Shown here: positions 13,538 to 25,905 of the stretch, piece by piece | Position numbering within the stretch: position 1 is the first letter of the stretch | How the letters are laid out: each line of letters opens with the position of its first letter | DNA from: Sipunculus nudus | Taxonomy: Eukaryota; Annelida; Sipuncula; Golfingiida; Sipunculidae | Direction: 5' to 3' | Assembly (NCBI GenBank): GCA_026874595.1 | Contig: CM049316.1 | Coordinates: 14,325,839 to 14,389,838, forward strand | Length of the DNA stretch: 64,000 nt | The notes under the pieces: generated by a model | What the model was told of the DNA's origin: nothing | Databases searched by the model: none | Seen by the model: the letters and a program-made list of their open reading frames with translations, nothing else | Made by a program: the position numbers and the translations under genes

Positions 13538-14915
13538 CCGTAAAATCTCCACTTAAAACCACGGTTTAATCAAGAAATTCAAAATCTTGAAATCAGGTTG
13601 ATTTCCTGAAAGCACTGTGCGGTTTATACTAGAAGGGTTTCCTGAATATCTTCCTGACAGACTTCATTTTGGGGCCAGTGAGTGGGCGATAATATTGCAA
13701 CTTCCGAAGGCCGTTCTTAGCAGCAGTCTCGCATGCATGGGAGCCGTGTGTAAAATTATTATTTACGATTATTTGTTATTTATAAATTAAATATTGCTGA
13801 TTAGTTTTCCTGTGATATATAACTTGTTATAAAATTTTGGTAATTGTCACCAAATAATACGTTTACAACAACCCTGCTGTAACACACAGCGGCCCACTTC
13901 GTTGGGCATGGTCAAGCAAAATGAAATAAAAGCCTACTTTAAACCCATTTGCGGCATTATTTAGCAATGATTATTTGTTTAAAACGTAAAATGAATAAAA
14001 AGTTGACATCATAAAGAGTCACACAATGGCAGACGATCGTTTTAAAATCAAGTTTGAGTGTCGCCAAGTGCTGCTAGGAATATTTTGAACGGCTGTACGC
14101 GGTGGGTGGTAAACAGAACAGCCACCTATTTCGTCCCAGCGTGCCTTGCGTGAACACTGCCTTGACAAAATGGCTCCCCACACGGAAACTTTCTTCAGGA
14201 AAAAAAAAACTTGCTTACCCCGACTGGCCACTTTAATTTTACCTTAAAATCACTCGTTATCAAGCGTCATGTTTCCTATACGTGCGTATCTCGACAAGGT
14301 AACTTCAATTACTTTGATATTTAGTTAAGTTGACCAGCGATGTTTTCAAACGCGCCAGCAAATTGTGACATGGAGCGATGTCAGCGTACGATGTGACGAT
14401 GATAATACCGAAGTAACCGGTATGAAAATGATTTGAATCTTCCGAGTAATTCCAGAAAATGGAATTTTCATAAAAATTTTTTTAGAATTAAAATATACAG
14501 TGACTTGAAGTGGATCAGCAGCATATTTTTTTTCAAAATATAATGACAAATCGGTAGCAAACAAGAATACGGCATGGAATATAAAATCTGTATAAACAGG
14601 CAGAGGTTCATCGGCCCATACGTCTTCCCAAACTTATGCTTGAGTGACCCTGCAAAAAAGTGTTATGATGTGTTTAAATCAAATACCCAAGGAAATTAAA
14701 AGTGGACAGGAATGGCCGAGTCGCAACCTACGCGTGTTCATTTCTAGATGATAGCTTAATTGTATCTTTTGTCAAATCATTCCGTAGCGAAAGTTGGTGC
14801 GGTTTAAAAGGGGGGTTCTTAGTATTTGAGCCCCTCGCGATGTCTCACCTGGAATTTCGGCGAAGTCTGGGTGCGGTTTTAATCGGAAGTGCAGTTTTAA
14901 GTGGAGATTTTACGA
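13538..14915. mobile_element. TA-flanked element A with CCGTAAAATCTCC ends
   Basis: The element starts CCGTAAAATCTCCACTTAAA and ends with the inverted copy (TTTAAGTGGAGATTTTACGA), flanked by TA at both ends. The flanks rejoin to a normal unit of the 33-bp array (caatacTTActtgtc), so the array is the empty site. It is 1378 bp with no intact transposase. TA duplication and the ends suggest a Tc1/mariner or pogo-type non-autonomous element. Copy B (15865-16863) is the same family in inverse orientation. Confidence 0.8.
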
Positions 14916-15864
14916 TACTTGTCTTTGAAGTCTGTTGCTGACAATGCTAAATTGTTTTGAGGTCTGTGCTGATGATATTTTCTTGTGTTTGAAGTCTGTT
15001 GCTGACGATACTTACTTGTGTTTGAGGCCTGTTGCTGACAATACTTACTTGTCTTTGAAGTCTGTTGCTGACAATGCTAAATTGTTTTGAGGTCTGTGCT
15101 GATGATATTTTCTTGTGTTTGAAGTCTGTTGCTGACGATATTTACTTGTGTATCAGGCCTGTTGTTGACAATACTTACTTGTGTTTGAGGTCTGTTGCTG
15201 ACAATACTTACTTGTGTTTGAGGTCTGTTGCTGATGATACTTACTTGTGTTTGAGGCCTGTTGCTGACAATACTTACTTGTGTTTGAGGTCTGTTGCTGA
15301 CGATACTAACTTGTGTTTGAGGTCTGTTGCTGACAATGCTAAATTGTTTTGAGGTCTGTGCTGATGATATTTTCTTGTGTTTGAAGTCTGTTGCTGACGA
15401 TACTTACTTGTGTTTAAGGTCTGTTGCTGACAATACTTACTTGTGTTTGAGGTCTGTTGCTGACAATACTTACTTGTCTTTGAAGTCTGTTGCTGACAAT
15501 GCTAAATTGTTTTGAGGTCTGTGCTGATGATATTTTCTTGTGTTTGAAGTCTGTTGCTGACGATACTTACTTGTGTTTGAGGCCTGTTGCTGACAATACT
15601 TTCTTGTGTTTGAGGTTTGTTGCTGACAATACTTACTTGTGTTTGAGGTCGGTTGCTGACAATGCAAAATTGTTTTGAGGTCTGTGCTGATGATATTTTC
15701 TTGTGTTTGAGGTTTGCTGCTGACGATACTTAATTGTGTTGGAGGACTGTTGCTGATGATACTTACTTGTGTTTGAGGTCTGTTGCTGATGATACTTACT
15801 TGTGTTTGAGGTCTGTTGTTGATGATAATTACTTGTGTTTGAGGCCTGTTGCTGATGATACTTA

Positions 15865-16863
15865 CCGTAAAATCTCCACTTAAAACTGCACTTCCGATTA
15901 AAACCGCACCCAGACTTCGCAGAAATTCCAGGTGAGACATCGCGAGGTGCTCAAATACTAAGAAACCCCCTTTAAAACCGCACCAACTTTCGCTACGGAA
16001 TGATTTGATAAAAGACACAATCAAGCTATCGCGTTGAAAACATCGCTGGTCAACTTAACTAAATATCAAAGTAATTGAAGTTACCTTGTCGAGATACGCA
16101 CGTATAGGAAACACGACGCTTGATAATGAGTGATTTTAAGGTAAAATTAAAGTGGCCAGTCGGGGTAAGCAAGTTTTTTTTTCCTGAAGAAAGTTTCCGT
16201 GTTGGGAGCCATTTTGTCAAGGCAGTGTTCACGCAAGGCACGCTGGGACGAAATAGGTGGCTGTTCTGTTTACCACCCACCGCGTACAGCCGTTCAAAAT
16301 ATTCTTAGCAGAATACTGGGGCGTTTCAGCATACGGCGGCACTCAAACTTGATTTTAAAACGATCGTCTGCCTTTGTGTGACTCCTTCTGATGTCAGCTT
16401 TTTATTCATTTTACGTTTTAAACAAATAATCATAGCTAAATAATGTCGCAAATGGGTTTAAAGTAGGCTTTTTTTTCAATTTTGCTTGACCATGCCCAAC
16501 GAAGTGGGCCGCTGTGTGTTACAGCAGGGTTGTTGTAAACGTATTATTTGGTGACAATTACCAAAATTTTATAACAAGTTATATATCACACGAAAACTAA
16601 TCAGCAATATTTAATTTATAAATAACAAATAATCGTAAATAATACATTTACACATGGCTCCCATGCATGCGAGAATGCTGCTAAGAACGGCCTTCGAAAG
16701 TTGCAATATTATCGCCCACTCACCGGCCCCAAAACGATGTCTGTCAGGAAGATATTCAGGAAACCCTTCTAGTATAAACCGCACAGTGCTTTCAGGAAAT
16801 CAACCTGATTTTAAGATTTTGAATTTCTTGATTAAACCGCGGTTTTAAGTGGAGATTTTACGG
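15865..16863. mobile_element. TA-flanked element B, inverted relative of element A
   Basis: Same terminal repeats as element A, perfect here (CCGTAAAATCTCC ... GGAGATTTTACGG), and TA on both sides. It is 999 bp. Relative to A it runs in the opposite direction and lacks about 400 bp near an ACGCG word, where A reads through extra sequence (about 14355-14735). It is inserted at the equivalent TA of another 33-bp unit. The 184-codon frame over its left end and the neighbouring array is not protein-like. Confidence 0.8.
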
Positions 16864-17161
16864 TACTTGTGTTTGAGGCCTGATGCTGACAATACTTACT
16901 TGTCTTTGAAGTCTGTTGCTGACGATACTTATTTGTGTTTGAGGTCTGTTGCTGACAATGCTAAATTGTTTTGAGGTCTGTGCTGATGATATTTTCTTGT
17001 GTTTGAGGTTTGTTGCTGACGATGCTTACTTGTGTTGGAGGTCTGCTGCAGACAATACTTATTTGTGTTTGAGGTCTGTTGCTGACAATACTTACTTGTG
17101 TTTGAGGTCTGTTGCTGATGATACTTACTTGTGTTGGAGGTCTGTTGCTGATGATACTTAC

Positions 17162-17325
17162 TTGTGTTTGAGGTCTGTTGCTGTGACCAGGTCTGCTGAC
17201 AGCTGTTGTATCAGGGACAGCAGGACAGGCTGCTGCAGTGGACAGGGCACCTGGTTGAAGACTTGGGCAGGATCCACATTCTCACAAACAAATATAACCA
17301 GTTCCAGGTTAGCTGCTGACAAGGC
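17162..17325 (-). CDS. EDC4: EDC4 exon 17 (C-terminal domain)
   Basis: Acceptor TTTTTTCAG|GCCTTG, donor CACAA|GTAAGT at 17161-17160. It encodes ALSAANLELVIFVCENVDPA, then QVFNQVPCPLQQPVLLSLIQ and QLSADLVTATDLKH. This is the most diagnostic piece of EDC4. The last 22 nt and the first 11 nt of the intron together form the first unit of a 33-bp minisatellite that fills much of the next intron, so at least nine more copies of exon end plus donor follow directly. Confidence 0.95.
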
Positions 17326-18826
17326 CTGAAAAAACACAAATGTTGACACTGTTACAACACCAAGTTAAGCAGTAATATCATTAGAGGTGTAGTGATACAC
17401 TGGTATAATGTGGTACAGAGTAAATCACTGTAGCGATATCAGTATCACCATTATTAACAGTAAGCATTGTTTTTCCCTTTTTCTCATGTCTGAATATGTT
17501 GCAACTTATAATCAGCCTCAATTTTAATTTATATTCAAATAAATACATTCAGATCTAACACAAAGGACTGACATCTTGATTTCAGCTAGCTTTTTATTTC
17601 CCATGAATCACAGATACGCCTCTTGATGACCCATGTAAAGCAGGACTCGCACAGTGCATGTTTTTAACCCATATTTCCTGTGCTATGATATGCTATGTGC
17701 TTGTACAATCTGATGCTAAAATCATAATGAATAACAGTAAAGGACAACATGATTCCCTGTGACTGTTTGTGACTGACATTTGTTCAAATGGTGTCTGTAT
17801 CAGAAATCAAATTTTCAATATACACCACATTTTCATAATTTTTCAAAATTTTAAGATAATTGTTCTAGCTTTTGATGCATAAACATATCTTGACCTGAAG
17901 TTTAAAACAATCTTTATGATAATATCTATCTGCTGTTGCTTTTATATCTTATCTGAATAAATAAGATCAGACCTACTGCTCCCATGAAGCACATATGGCA
18001 CACCAAATCACAAGTGTTTTGAAGGCAAGGATGTTTGAAGAGCAAGATTTCAAGGAAAGTAGTTTTGGAGACCCCCCCCCCCCCCCCCCCGGTTAAATTT
18101 AATGTAAATATAATGAGTGTCAGAATATGTAAGACTTAAAGATTACAGCTGTGTTTCCATGTAAGCATATGCATGGAAATCACTCACAATTTTGTAACTG
18201 TGTTGTACCCGTCAGTGTCCGTCCACATATTAGCATATGTGCGTATATGCATGAAAATAGCCACAGTGGAGATAATTATGCATATGGTCTGTGTGAACTA
18301 CGAGTTTCCTGTTAAAATGACAGCTTTCCAGCTTTTTTCTTGTGGTGGGAAGATCTGATCACTTCTTGCTGTTCAGGCAAATATGCACATATGCAAACAT
18401 GAATTCATATGTATTTGTGTAGATCGAGAGAAGTGGACATCTTCACACACAAATACATAATGTTTTCATTCACTTGATTTCTTTTCCCCTTTTTGCTATA
18501 GTTATATCTTAATATGCAGTAGTCTCTGTTTTTATGTATACTGATTGTGTTCGTCCATGCATGATATGAATTTTATTTTTTTACGTATATCATATAAGTA
18601 ATACATGTATGTTGTATTCAGTCATGTTTTGTACTGTTTTATAGTGCTTAACAGTGAATTCTGGTATATTTTAGTTAATCTTATTAAAGTAATAAATATT
18701 TTCTTTTTATATTTATGCAGACAAAATGTTATTTCCAAGCTTAGGATTAATAAAGTACATTTTATCCTATCTCAATATTCACGTATGTTTGCATATACAC
18801 AAATATAGAGACACATATGAACTGAC
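17326..18826. other. EDC4 intron between exons 16 and 17
   Basis: AT-rich, with a 19-base poly-C run at 18072. From 18160 to 18420 there are several ATGCATAT/CATATGC words. No repeat family from elsewhere in the window was seen. Confidence 0.5.
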
Positions 18827-19064
18827 CTGCTGGAAAGCAGTGTTAAGCTGTCCCTGTCTGAGAAGCTGTAACAGCTGATTCTGCTGAATCTCCCGGGAGT
18901 CTGTCAGCCCAGCCATGTGTACCGGCGTTGCTGCTGGCGTCAGAGCGCTGGCTCTCACTGCATTCATCAGACTGTCACTGATACTCGTCTGCTGTTCTTT
19001 CATGGCTGTTGCCAGCTCATCCTTAACAATGTCCCGTATGTTGGTACTCATGCTGTCCTGTACA
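18827..19064 (-). CDS. EDC4: EDC4 exon 16
   Basis: Acceptor GATTACAG|TGTACA, donor CAGCAG|GTCAGT, 79 whole codons. It encodes VQDSMSTNIRDIVKDELATA, then MKEQQTSISDSLMNAVRASA and, after a linker, LQLLRQGQLNTAFQQ. The last part begins the C-terminal helical domain that mediates oligomerisation and P-body localisation in the family. Confidence 0.93.
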
Positions 19065-19786
19065 CTGTAATCATACAACCATCATATTATTATAACAAAC
19101 ATACTGTACATTCAATCTTTAAAGTTTAGCTCAGCAGAATATATTTAAGTACAGTATGTCATAAAACCACTCGGACTGGCAAAATGTGGTTTTATTGGAC
19201 AGGTGGTCTTATTAGACAGGTGGATTATGACCAATGTGTATACTTTCAGTTCAGTCAAGGGTTGATCTTGATAAATAGGTTGTCTTATTGGACAGATGGT
19301 CTTCTGGACAGGATGCCCTGTATTTTAGCAAATCTTCAACAGTAGTTTGAATATCAAGAATTGATTACATTTTGGAATTACTGCACACATGAAACAAAAC
19401 CAGGAAAGTAATTTTTTTTATTTTAGCAAGCTTGCTTATCCCCTTAGCCAAATATTAATATTTTGTTTGCAATTCAATAATCTACATTGTGTGATACATG
19501 GCATCAAACAAAATAAAAAGCCATCACATTTCAACTGCAGCATAATGTGTGGTTCAGTAAACATGAAACCCTCTGCTGGATGATAACAGCAGTGCATGTA
19601 TAATCCAGCGCTGTTAGTGTTACATTACACTGGACAGAGCTTGTGTACTCCTACACAGTAAATATAGTATATAACAACAGTTCAGATAACAACACAGCAA
19701 CTATCTCGAGTTAATAAAATTTAACTGAGATGCAAAATTCTCAACTGATCATTCTAGAGCAGTAAGGGCCATCACTGCTGTATTAC

Positions 19787-19973
19787 CTGCTCATGTAACT
19801 TTGTACGCGTGTATCAAGCTCGTGTTTGACAGTATTTACGATGTCGGACTGGATCTGCTCCGAGGAGTGTTTGAACTGATCCACCAGGTGGCACATTTGT
19901 TGCACGATTGGATCTCGAGATTCGTCTTGTCTCCGTCTGATCTGTTCTAAATGATTCTCTAGTTGCTGTACAT
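19787..19973 (-). CDS. EDC4: EDC4 exon 15
   Basis: Acceptor TTTGTAG|ATGTAC, donor GAGCAG|GTAATA, 61 whole codons. It encodes VQQLENHLEQIRRRQDESRD, then PIVQQMCHLVDQFKHSSEQI and QSDIVNTVKHELDTRVQSYM. EYxQQLExH across the junction with exon 14 is an EDC4 signature. The separate pieces are long helices, probably coiled coil. Confidence 0.9.
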
Positions 19974-21179
19974 CTACAAAGAGATAGAGAGCTGAATCAA
20001 GGAATTACTTCAATACAGTGACATGTACCTTTGTACACACTGATGCAGAATGCCACTGTAACCAAAACAATGTACATATAACTGTCAATGTGAACAAAAT
20101 TAACTGTCAGTATAATACCAACTATATACAAAACAAACAGTTAAAATGCTGCTGACAGAGCCAGTCATGAACTTGAAGCAGGAAACGAAGTAGAACCTTT
20201 CTTTATGCTTACACTCTATTTAGTTTTAGCTTTGTTATCTAGAGATAACTCCCCTACATACAGCCTAGAAGTAAGCTCTTCAGTAAACATTCAAAGAAGT
20301 ATGCAAAAATTTTAAATGCTTTTTCACATTAAATGGCATATTCCCATAGATTTACAGATTCATCAATAGAATATTATATATACAAGATCTTTCCAAACAT
20401 CTTGTACAGCCTGTAAGGTTGAGATTCTTTTTTAAATTTTCTCACAGGTGGCAACTGCCTCAGTTTTTTAAATACTATTTTAACCAGGTATTTACATCTG
20501 CAGAATTCAATTTTGGTATTAGAATATGTGACAAGAGTAGCAGTCCAACTACGCCCAGTAACTACTGACAGGTGTGGTTCTGGGTGTGTGCTCTTCTTAT
20601 TTGCTGGGTTGTATCACTAGGGAATCCCTGAAATTTAACTCATTTGTGAGTAAAACATAGCTGTGGGGCACTATCTTCCTTTAATACCAGCAGAGCACTT
20701 ATGTTGGGTGAGGCTGACAGTGAAAAATCTTACTGCTCCCCTGGCCGAGATTCATACTCATAATATTGCAGGTTTGAGTCCTATTACTCCTAAACTGCAG
20801 AAGCCAGTTGAAGTCAGAATTCCTAACTAACACCACTTATTGGTACAGTTCAAGTGATAAGCTGCACCGAAAGAAAAATTTCCTATCCTAATCCATTTCC
20901 TTTACATGTTAATGAGAAAACTCTAGCAATATTTATATTTAAATACCACAATTTTTGCTGTAACTATATCATTTCTGCTGCTACTGGAATACAGCCTAAT
21001 AGTAACAAGTGACCCATGGGTCATGACGCTCAGCTGACTGGGAAGAGATTTGCAAAAGGAAATTTTATCATCTGAATGGTAGTATATACCCATTCAACTG
21101 AAGCATCAAACAGATTAACCAATAGACCAAGATTGTGTCTGTATTTATATATATATCAAAAATAGAGAAAAAATATGTA

Positions 21180-21870
21180 AACTTTAAAAAATATACAGGT
21201 GGCTCCACCAGTCTGCAGAAACTAATAAAAACACTTAATGGTCAATATCCATGCAATGAATCATGGTGATCTCTGCATTAGTTGTTCAGATACTTCAGCT
21301 TTTGTATCAAATTTTCCATTATTCTGAGGGATACTTTGGAGTCCTATAGCTTAAAGGATATGGGAAACAGAGACCTAATTTCAGGTTTCCATTGATGCTT
21401 TTCATGGGCCTCCTTGCATGACAAGAATGAAGATTCTAGGTCCATTTGTTACAATTTGTGCCACTTAACAGATGACAGTACCCTTAAAGGTCTCAAAAAT
21501 AGAGGAAAAATTCGAAAAATTGAATAAAATATGTGGCACCACCAGTCTAGAGAAACTGATGAAACACTCCATAATCAATATCCATGAATAGAATCATGGT
21601 GATCTCTGCATTAGTTGTTCAGATACTTCAGCTTTTGTATCAAATTGTCCATTATTCTGAGGGATACTTCGGAGTCCTATAGCTTAAAGGATATGGGAAA
21701 CAGAGATCTAATTTCAGGTTCCGATAGATACTTTTCATGGGTCTCCCTGTGCGTCAAGAATGAAGATTCTAAGTCCAGTTGTTAGGATTTGTGCCCTGTT
21801 AACAGATGTTCACATTTTTAAAGGTCTCAAAAATAGAGAAAACAATTCGTAAACAAGCCAACTGTACTGA
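21180..21870. repeat. 345-bp tandem duplication
   Basis: Two copies (from about 21195 and 21538) share long blocks such as GAATCATGGTGATCTCTGCA and TTAGTTGTTCAGATACTTCA. Each begins with a GGTGGCNCCACC-like word. A family A head (21004-21040) lies upstream, so this may be the core of that repeat. No gene. Confidence 0.65.
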
Positions 21871-22219
21871 GCTTTCATAAATGATGGTCATATTTATAAA
21901 GAAATCTTTGACCCAATGCAAGATTACATTAATATGCATCCCACTGCATTCACTTTAATAGTTCTTGAGATAATATGTTCTAAAGGAATTTAAAGATGGC
22001 TTCCTGGTGGCCATATTGGATTTCTGACAGGATGGAAATTGAACAACAAACATCCTCTAAAAGGGACCAAACATCATAAAAAATCACAGAAACTGCCCTG
22101 GCAAAAGGATTTCTAAAATGGCTACCTGGCAGACATGATGGTTTTCTGATAAGTCTGACATTTGATATCACACATCCTCCAATAAGACACTAATCTTGTA
22201 GCAATTGCTCCAAAGAATG

Positions 22220-24168
22220 CAGGGCTTCCGCCAGGAGGGTAAATGGGTAAAATTACGTACCCAAATAAATTGTTAGGGTAAATGGGTAAAATTACGTACC
22301 CAAATAAATTGTTAGGGTAAAGATACGTACCCAAAAAAATGGTCTCAGAATAACCTTTTTGTATAAAGCAATATTTAACATAATGAAGGAAAAATACAAC
22401 GTCAATGAACTTTTTTATCTGAAGTATATTCTTAAATATAAACCGCTGCTGATAGTTGTACTATAGCATCTATATCACTTGCGTGTCACGGCTCACGCGG
22501 TAGCCTAGTCCTGACTCTAAAATGAGTGAGTCGGCCGTTGTATGCATGACTGTAGCGTGTGTATAAGGAATATCAATTCCGGACCACGACAGGTCCTGAA
22601 AAACGCACTGTGTGTAAGCCTAAAATATCTACAGGTCCCATGACTAGCGGCAGTCCTGGTATGATTCAGTCAAAATCAAGATTAAATTCAGGGTTTCTGT
22701 AAACGGACATTTCTCCCTGATCGATCGAAGATGTTTATTTCCCCCATGCCTCCTCTGAACCTTGGGAGAAAAAGTGTTGGTTTACCCAGATTATTCCCAA
22801 GTTTATCATGTCAGATATGAATGTACCGAGTTGGTGAGAGTTGCGGTTCTGCCAATAGTTCCACCTCATTATGTGTCATTTAGCCTATGGCTTCCGCGGG
22901 GGCAGCCCTGATACGACTTTCTCAAGTTCAAGATAAAATTTAAACGACTTCAAGAACGAAACAAAGGGGAGAAGAGTCCGTAAAATAGAGAAAAATGTAT
23001 ATGCGTTTTTGTTTTCATGGCTTCTCGTCAGTTATTTTGAAAAAGGTAATTGGAAAACCGTGTCAATGTACACAATATCGTGATATTGCAAGTCGGCTGA
23101 CAGCCACCCCGCAATATTAATTATAATTACATCGTATTGTGATCACGCGAGAAGTGTCAATCACATAATACCAAAGTATAAGTGAAGAATATAAGGGTCA
23201 TACACATCAAGAGTAGAGAATAAGCTTCCGTTTTGGAGGGTGTGACGTGTTGCGCAACTTGCAGTTACACCGCGAGATTCTGTTTCATGCACCTGCGGAC
23301 ATCGTCGGCCTCCATCCCTGACAAATTGGCCATCCCACGTGAACTTACCGACACAGTTCTGAATATTGAAAATGAATGTGAGAGGGTGCAGAAGATCACG
23401 TACTGACGATCTCTGTTTAGATTTCGTATTTGTATAAGCAATGTTTTATACACTATATGCAATTTTAAATTGTTTTCATTTTATGAGTATGGCATGATTA
23501 TATTAAATACTCTGGCCGGGAGCGATTTTATTCGGTCGTGTTTTTCACTGACAAAAATCCCGCTTCGACTGTGGCAGCTAATTGCACTCTCTGTACTTGT
23601 TCGACTCAATATACAAATTTCACGCCGCTTCACAATTCCCCGCGTGGTATTATGCAAAGTCTCGCACTGGAGGGGCACCGCGCAACAGCACATACATGTT
23701 AATTAAGCCAAGACGTTTAAAGTTAGTACATGAAGACTGATTTTTTTCTGATCAAAATATATAAGCCATTGATACTGGTGCAACGAAATGAGCGCGCGAG
23801 ATCAGTTGTGCAACGGATTACAACTCCAGCAATAATATGACTGATATCTCAATAGCACTGATACCTGACCGCCGCGCCTCGTCTGTCCATGATGCTTTTA
23901 CTTTTTAGCTATTTAAGTTCATATCGCTTGCAAGTCATGACCATCAATGAAATGAATCACCAACTGTCAAAATGGTATTCATGAAGAAAATCAAATTCGT
24001 CTCTAACTGATTAAATTAGCGCTCAGGCATCACCAAAACACGCCATTTTCGGGTCTGAAATTCAAAATTTTTTCACACCGTGGAAGGGGGGAATCCCCCC
24101 TCCCACACCCACCCCCTCACGTGCTCACCACTCCGTGGTGAGCAAATTTTTTTCTGCCGGAAACCCTG
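22220..24168. mobile_element. 1.9-kb hAT-like element, 5-bp target duplication
   Basis: The ends are CAGGGCTTCCGCCAG and CTGCCGGAAACCCTG (13 of 15 bases pair), with GAATG directly outside both ends. CAGGG termini are typical of hAT elements, but hAT normally duplicates 8 bp, so the class is open. Near the left end a 39-40 bp unit (GGGTAAATGGGTAAAATTAC...) repeats about 2.6 times (22236-22340). The interior is GC-richer than the surroundings and has no transposase that I can recognise. Confidence 0.68.
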
Positions 24169-24779
24169 GAATGTAACAGTTAAGAATGTCAAAAACAATT
24201 CAAAAGCATGATCAGGTTTAAGAGCTCTCATATCAGATTTATGAACATGCAAATGTAAAAAGTGCAAGTCCAATTTGTTTTAATTATCAGCTTGCTATTC
24301 AATGGGGTCAGCAGGGTAGGTAATCTGCAAAACCTAAAAGAAAAGAAATGCAGAAAGCATCACTAAGAGTCTTGTAATCAAATTAAGCCATCCTAAATCC
24401 AGCTACAGACCCACATATTATTAGAACAAACACTTGCTGGTTTATCTGATGACTTGTATAATAATATTCAGATATCTAGAAAACTAAGTTTATTGCTATG
24501 ATTCCATGATATAAACTGCAAAATGTTCCCATCATTTTATGAATCAGTAGCTAAACCTTAACACTTTAACTCTCATAGTCTTAATGCCTGGCCAAAGCAT
24601 TCCGGCAACAGTGTTTTTGTTATGCACTAATGATATATCCTTATCACTCCATGAGCTGATACAAAAGGGAGTCATATATTACAAGTGTCACTGACAATTA
24701 TGGGCACACAGTGAGATGTACCAGTTGTGAGTGCCATGGTTATATATACAAGAAAACAAGAAAAATAGAGATGGTCTAC

Positions 24780-25884
24780 AAAATAAGTTATTGTGAAAAT
24801 CCCTGACCTATGACCTTGGCCTTTTGCCAACATATCAACTGGATTCTTTCTAAATGATGGGTAACTACTAACCACTTACATCTGGCCGGGTGTAATTACT
24901 TGGCAACCAATGAGTGAATAACTTAGACCTGCAACCTTTAACCTCCTGACCAGCTGACCTCAAAATCAATTAGTTATTTCTTCATGCAAAAAGACCCATA
25001 AATATGAAGTTTGAATCACATTCAGTGATGCATAGATGTGGCATATGTGAAAGACTGAAGGTTTGGGTTGAACAGTTTCACTTGAAATATGTTCACAAGC
25101 ATTTAGAACAATATTGTGACCTTCACCTTTGACCTTTTGAACTCAACATCAATAGGCTTCTTCCCCTATTGGTAGGTAAGCCATATATGACAGATGGAAA
25201 GTATAGATTGAAAAGTTTGCCTGAAAATGACTCCACGCAAGAAGAGGGTGCTGTGAACTTGACCTTTGACCTCAAAATCAACAGGTTTTTTCCCCTGTTA
25301 GCAGAGAAGCGATATCAGTGCTGAAAGGTTTGGAATGAAAGGTCTAGCTTGAAATGTGTCCACAACCTTTTCAAAGAAGTGGATCCTGTGACCCTGACCT
25401 TTGACCTTGTGACCTCAACATCTATAGGATTCTTCTCCCACTTAGTAGGTGAGCTATATGTGAAAGATCAAAGAATTGGGATGAAAGGTTTGGCTTTAAA
25501 TGCATCCACAGGCTTTTCAAAGAAGTTGGTTCTGTGACCTTGACCTTTGGACCTCAAAATGATTATGGTTCTTCCCCTGTTGGTAGGTGAGCTGTATGTG
25601 AAAGATGGAAGGTTTGGGATGAAAATTTTGGCTAAAAGATTTATTTCTAGGGGGTGCAAACACACCCCATAACTTCGAGAATATAGGTCGCATTGACCTA
25701 ATTTCAGGTTTGCAAGGAGATCTTTTTAGAACCTCTAAGACTGCATAGGGTTCATGGCCCTAGCCCCTACGGTTACGATTTGTGCCCTGCTAATAGACGG
25801 ACGGCCGGACGGACAGACGGAAGGACAATGGACAAAGACCCATCGCTATAGCCCAGCATGACTGAAAGTCAGCTGAGCTATAAA
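24780..25884. repeat. repeat with 150-165 bp units and TGACCTTTGACCT words
   Basis: About five diverged units (TTCTTCCCCTRTTGGTAGGT, GATGAAAGGTTTGGC, then TTCAAAGAAGT.GGTYCTGTGAC) are followed by a tail of repeat R style: GACGGACGGCCGGACGGACAG, then AAGTCAGCTGAGCTATAAA at about 25868-25884. It ends only 20 bp from EDC4 exon 14. The left border is approximate. Confidence 0.65.
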
Positions 25885-25905
25885 TGAATCAGATTATCTG
25901 CTCAC

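Larger units (their letters stand above)
13398..17184 (-). repeat. 33-bp minisatellite made of EDC4 exon end plus 5' splice site
   Basis: Three blocks (13398-13537, 14916-15864, 16864-17184) hold about 40 units, separated by elements A and B. On the EDC4 strand each unit has 22 nt equal to the end of exon 17 (ACAGACCTCAAACACAA) and 11 nt equal to the intron start (GTAAGTATCAT). The first unit straddles the real exon border. A diverged higher-order variant containing AAATTGTTTTGAGG recurs every 130-260 bp. In the exon frame every added unit gives a TAA straight after CAC AAG. Confidence 0.93.

Noticed and set aside
15470..16024. 184-codon minus-strand frame, the longest but one in the window
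   Set aside because: It crosses the end of element B into the 33-bp minisatellite. Its tail is the repeat read in a frame other than the exon's (SNRPQTQ-type repeats), with no protein pattern.
13398..17184. CRISPR-like direct repeats
   Set aside because: Units are head to tail with no unique spacers, in an animal gene's intron.
15065..17329. Plus-strand frames with YLCLRSVADNT repeats
   Set aside because: They arise because the 33-bp unit is a multiple of three and lacks stops in that frame. They are antisense to EDC4 and have no leader or domain.
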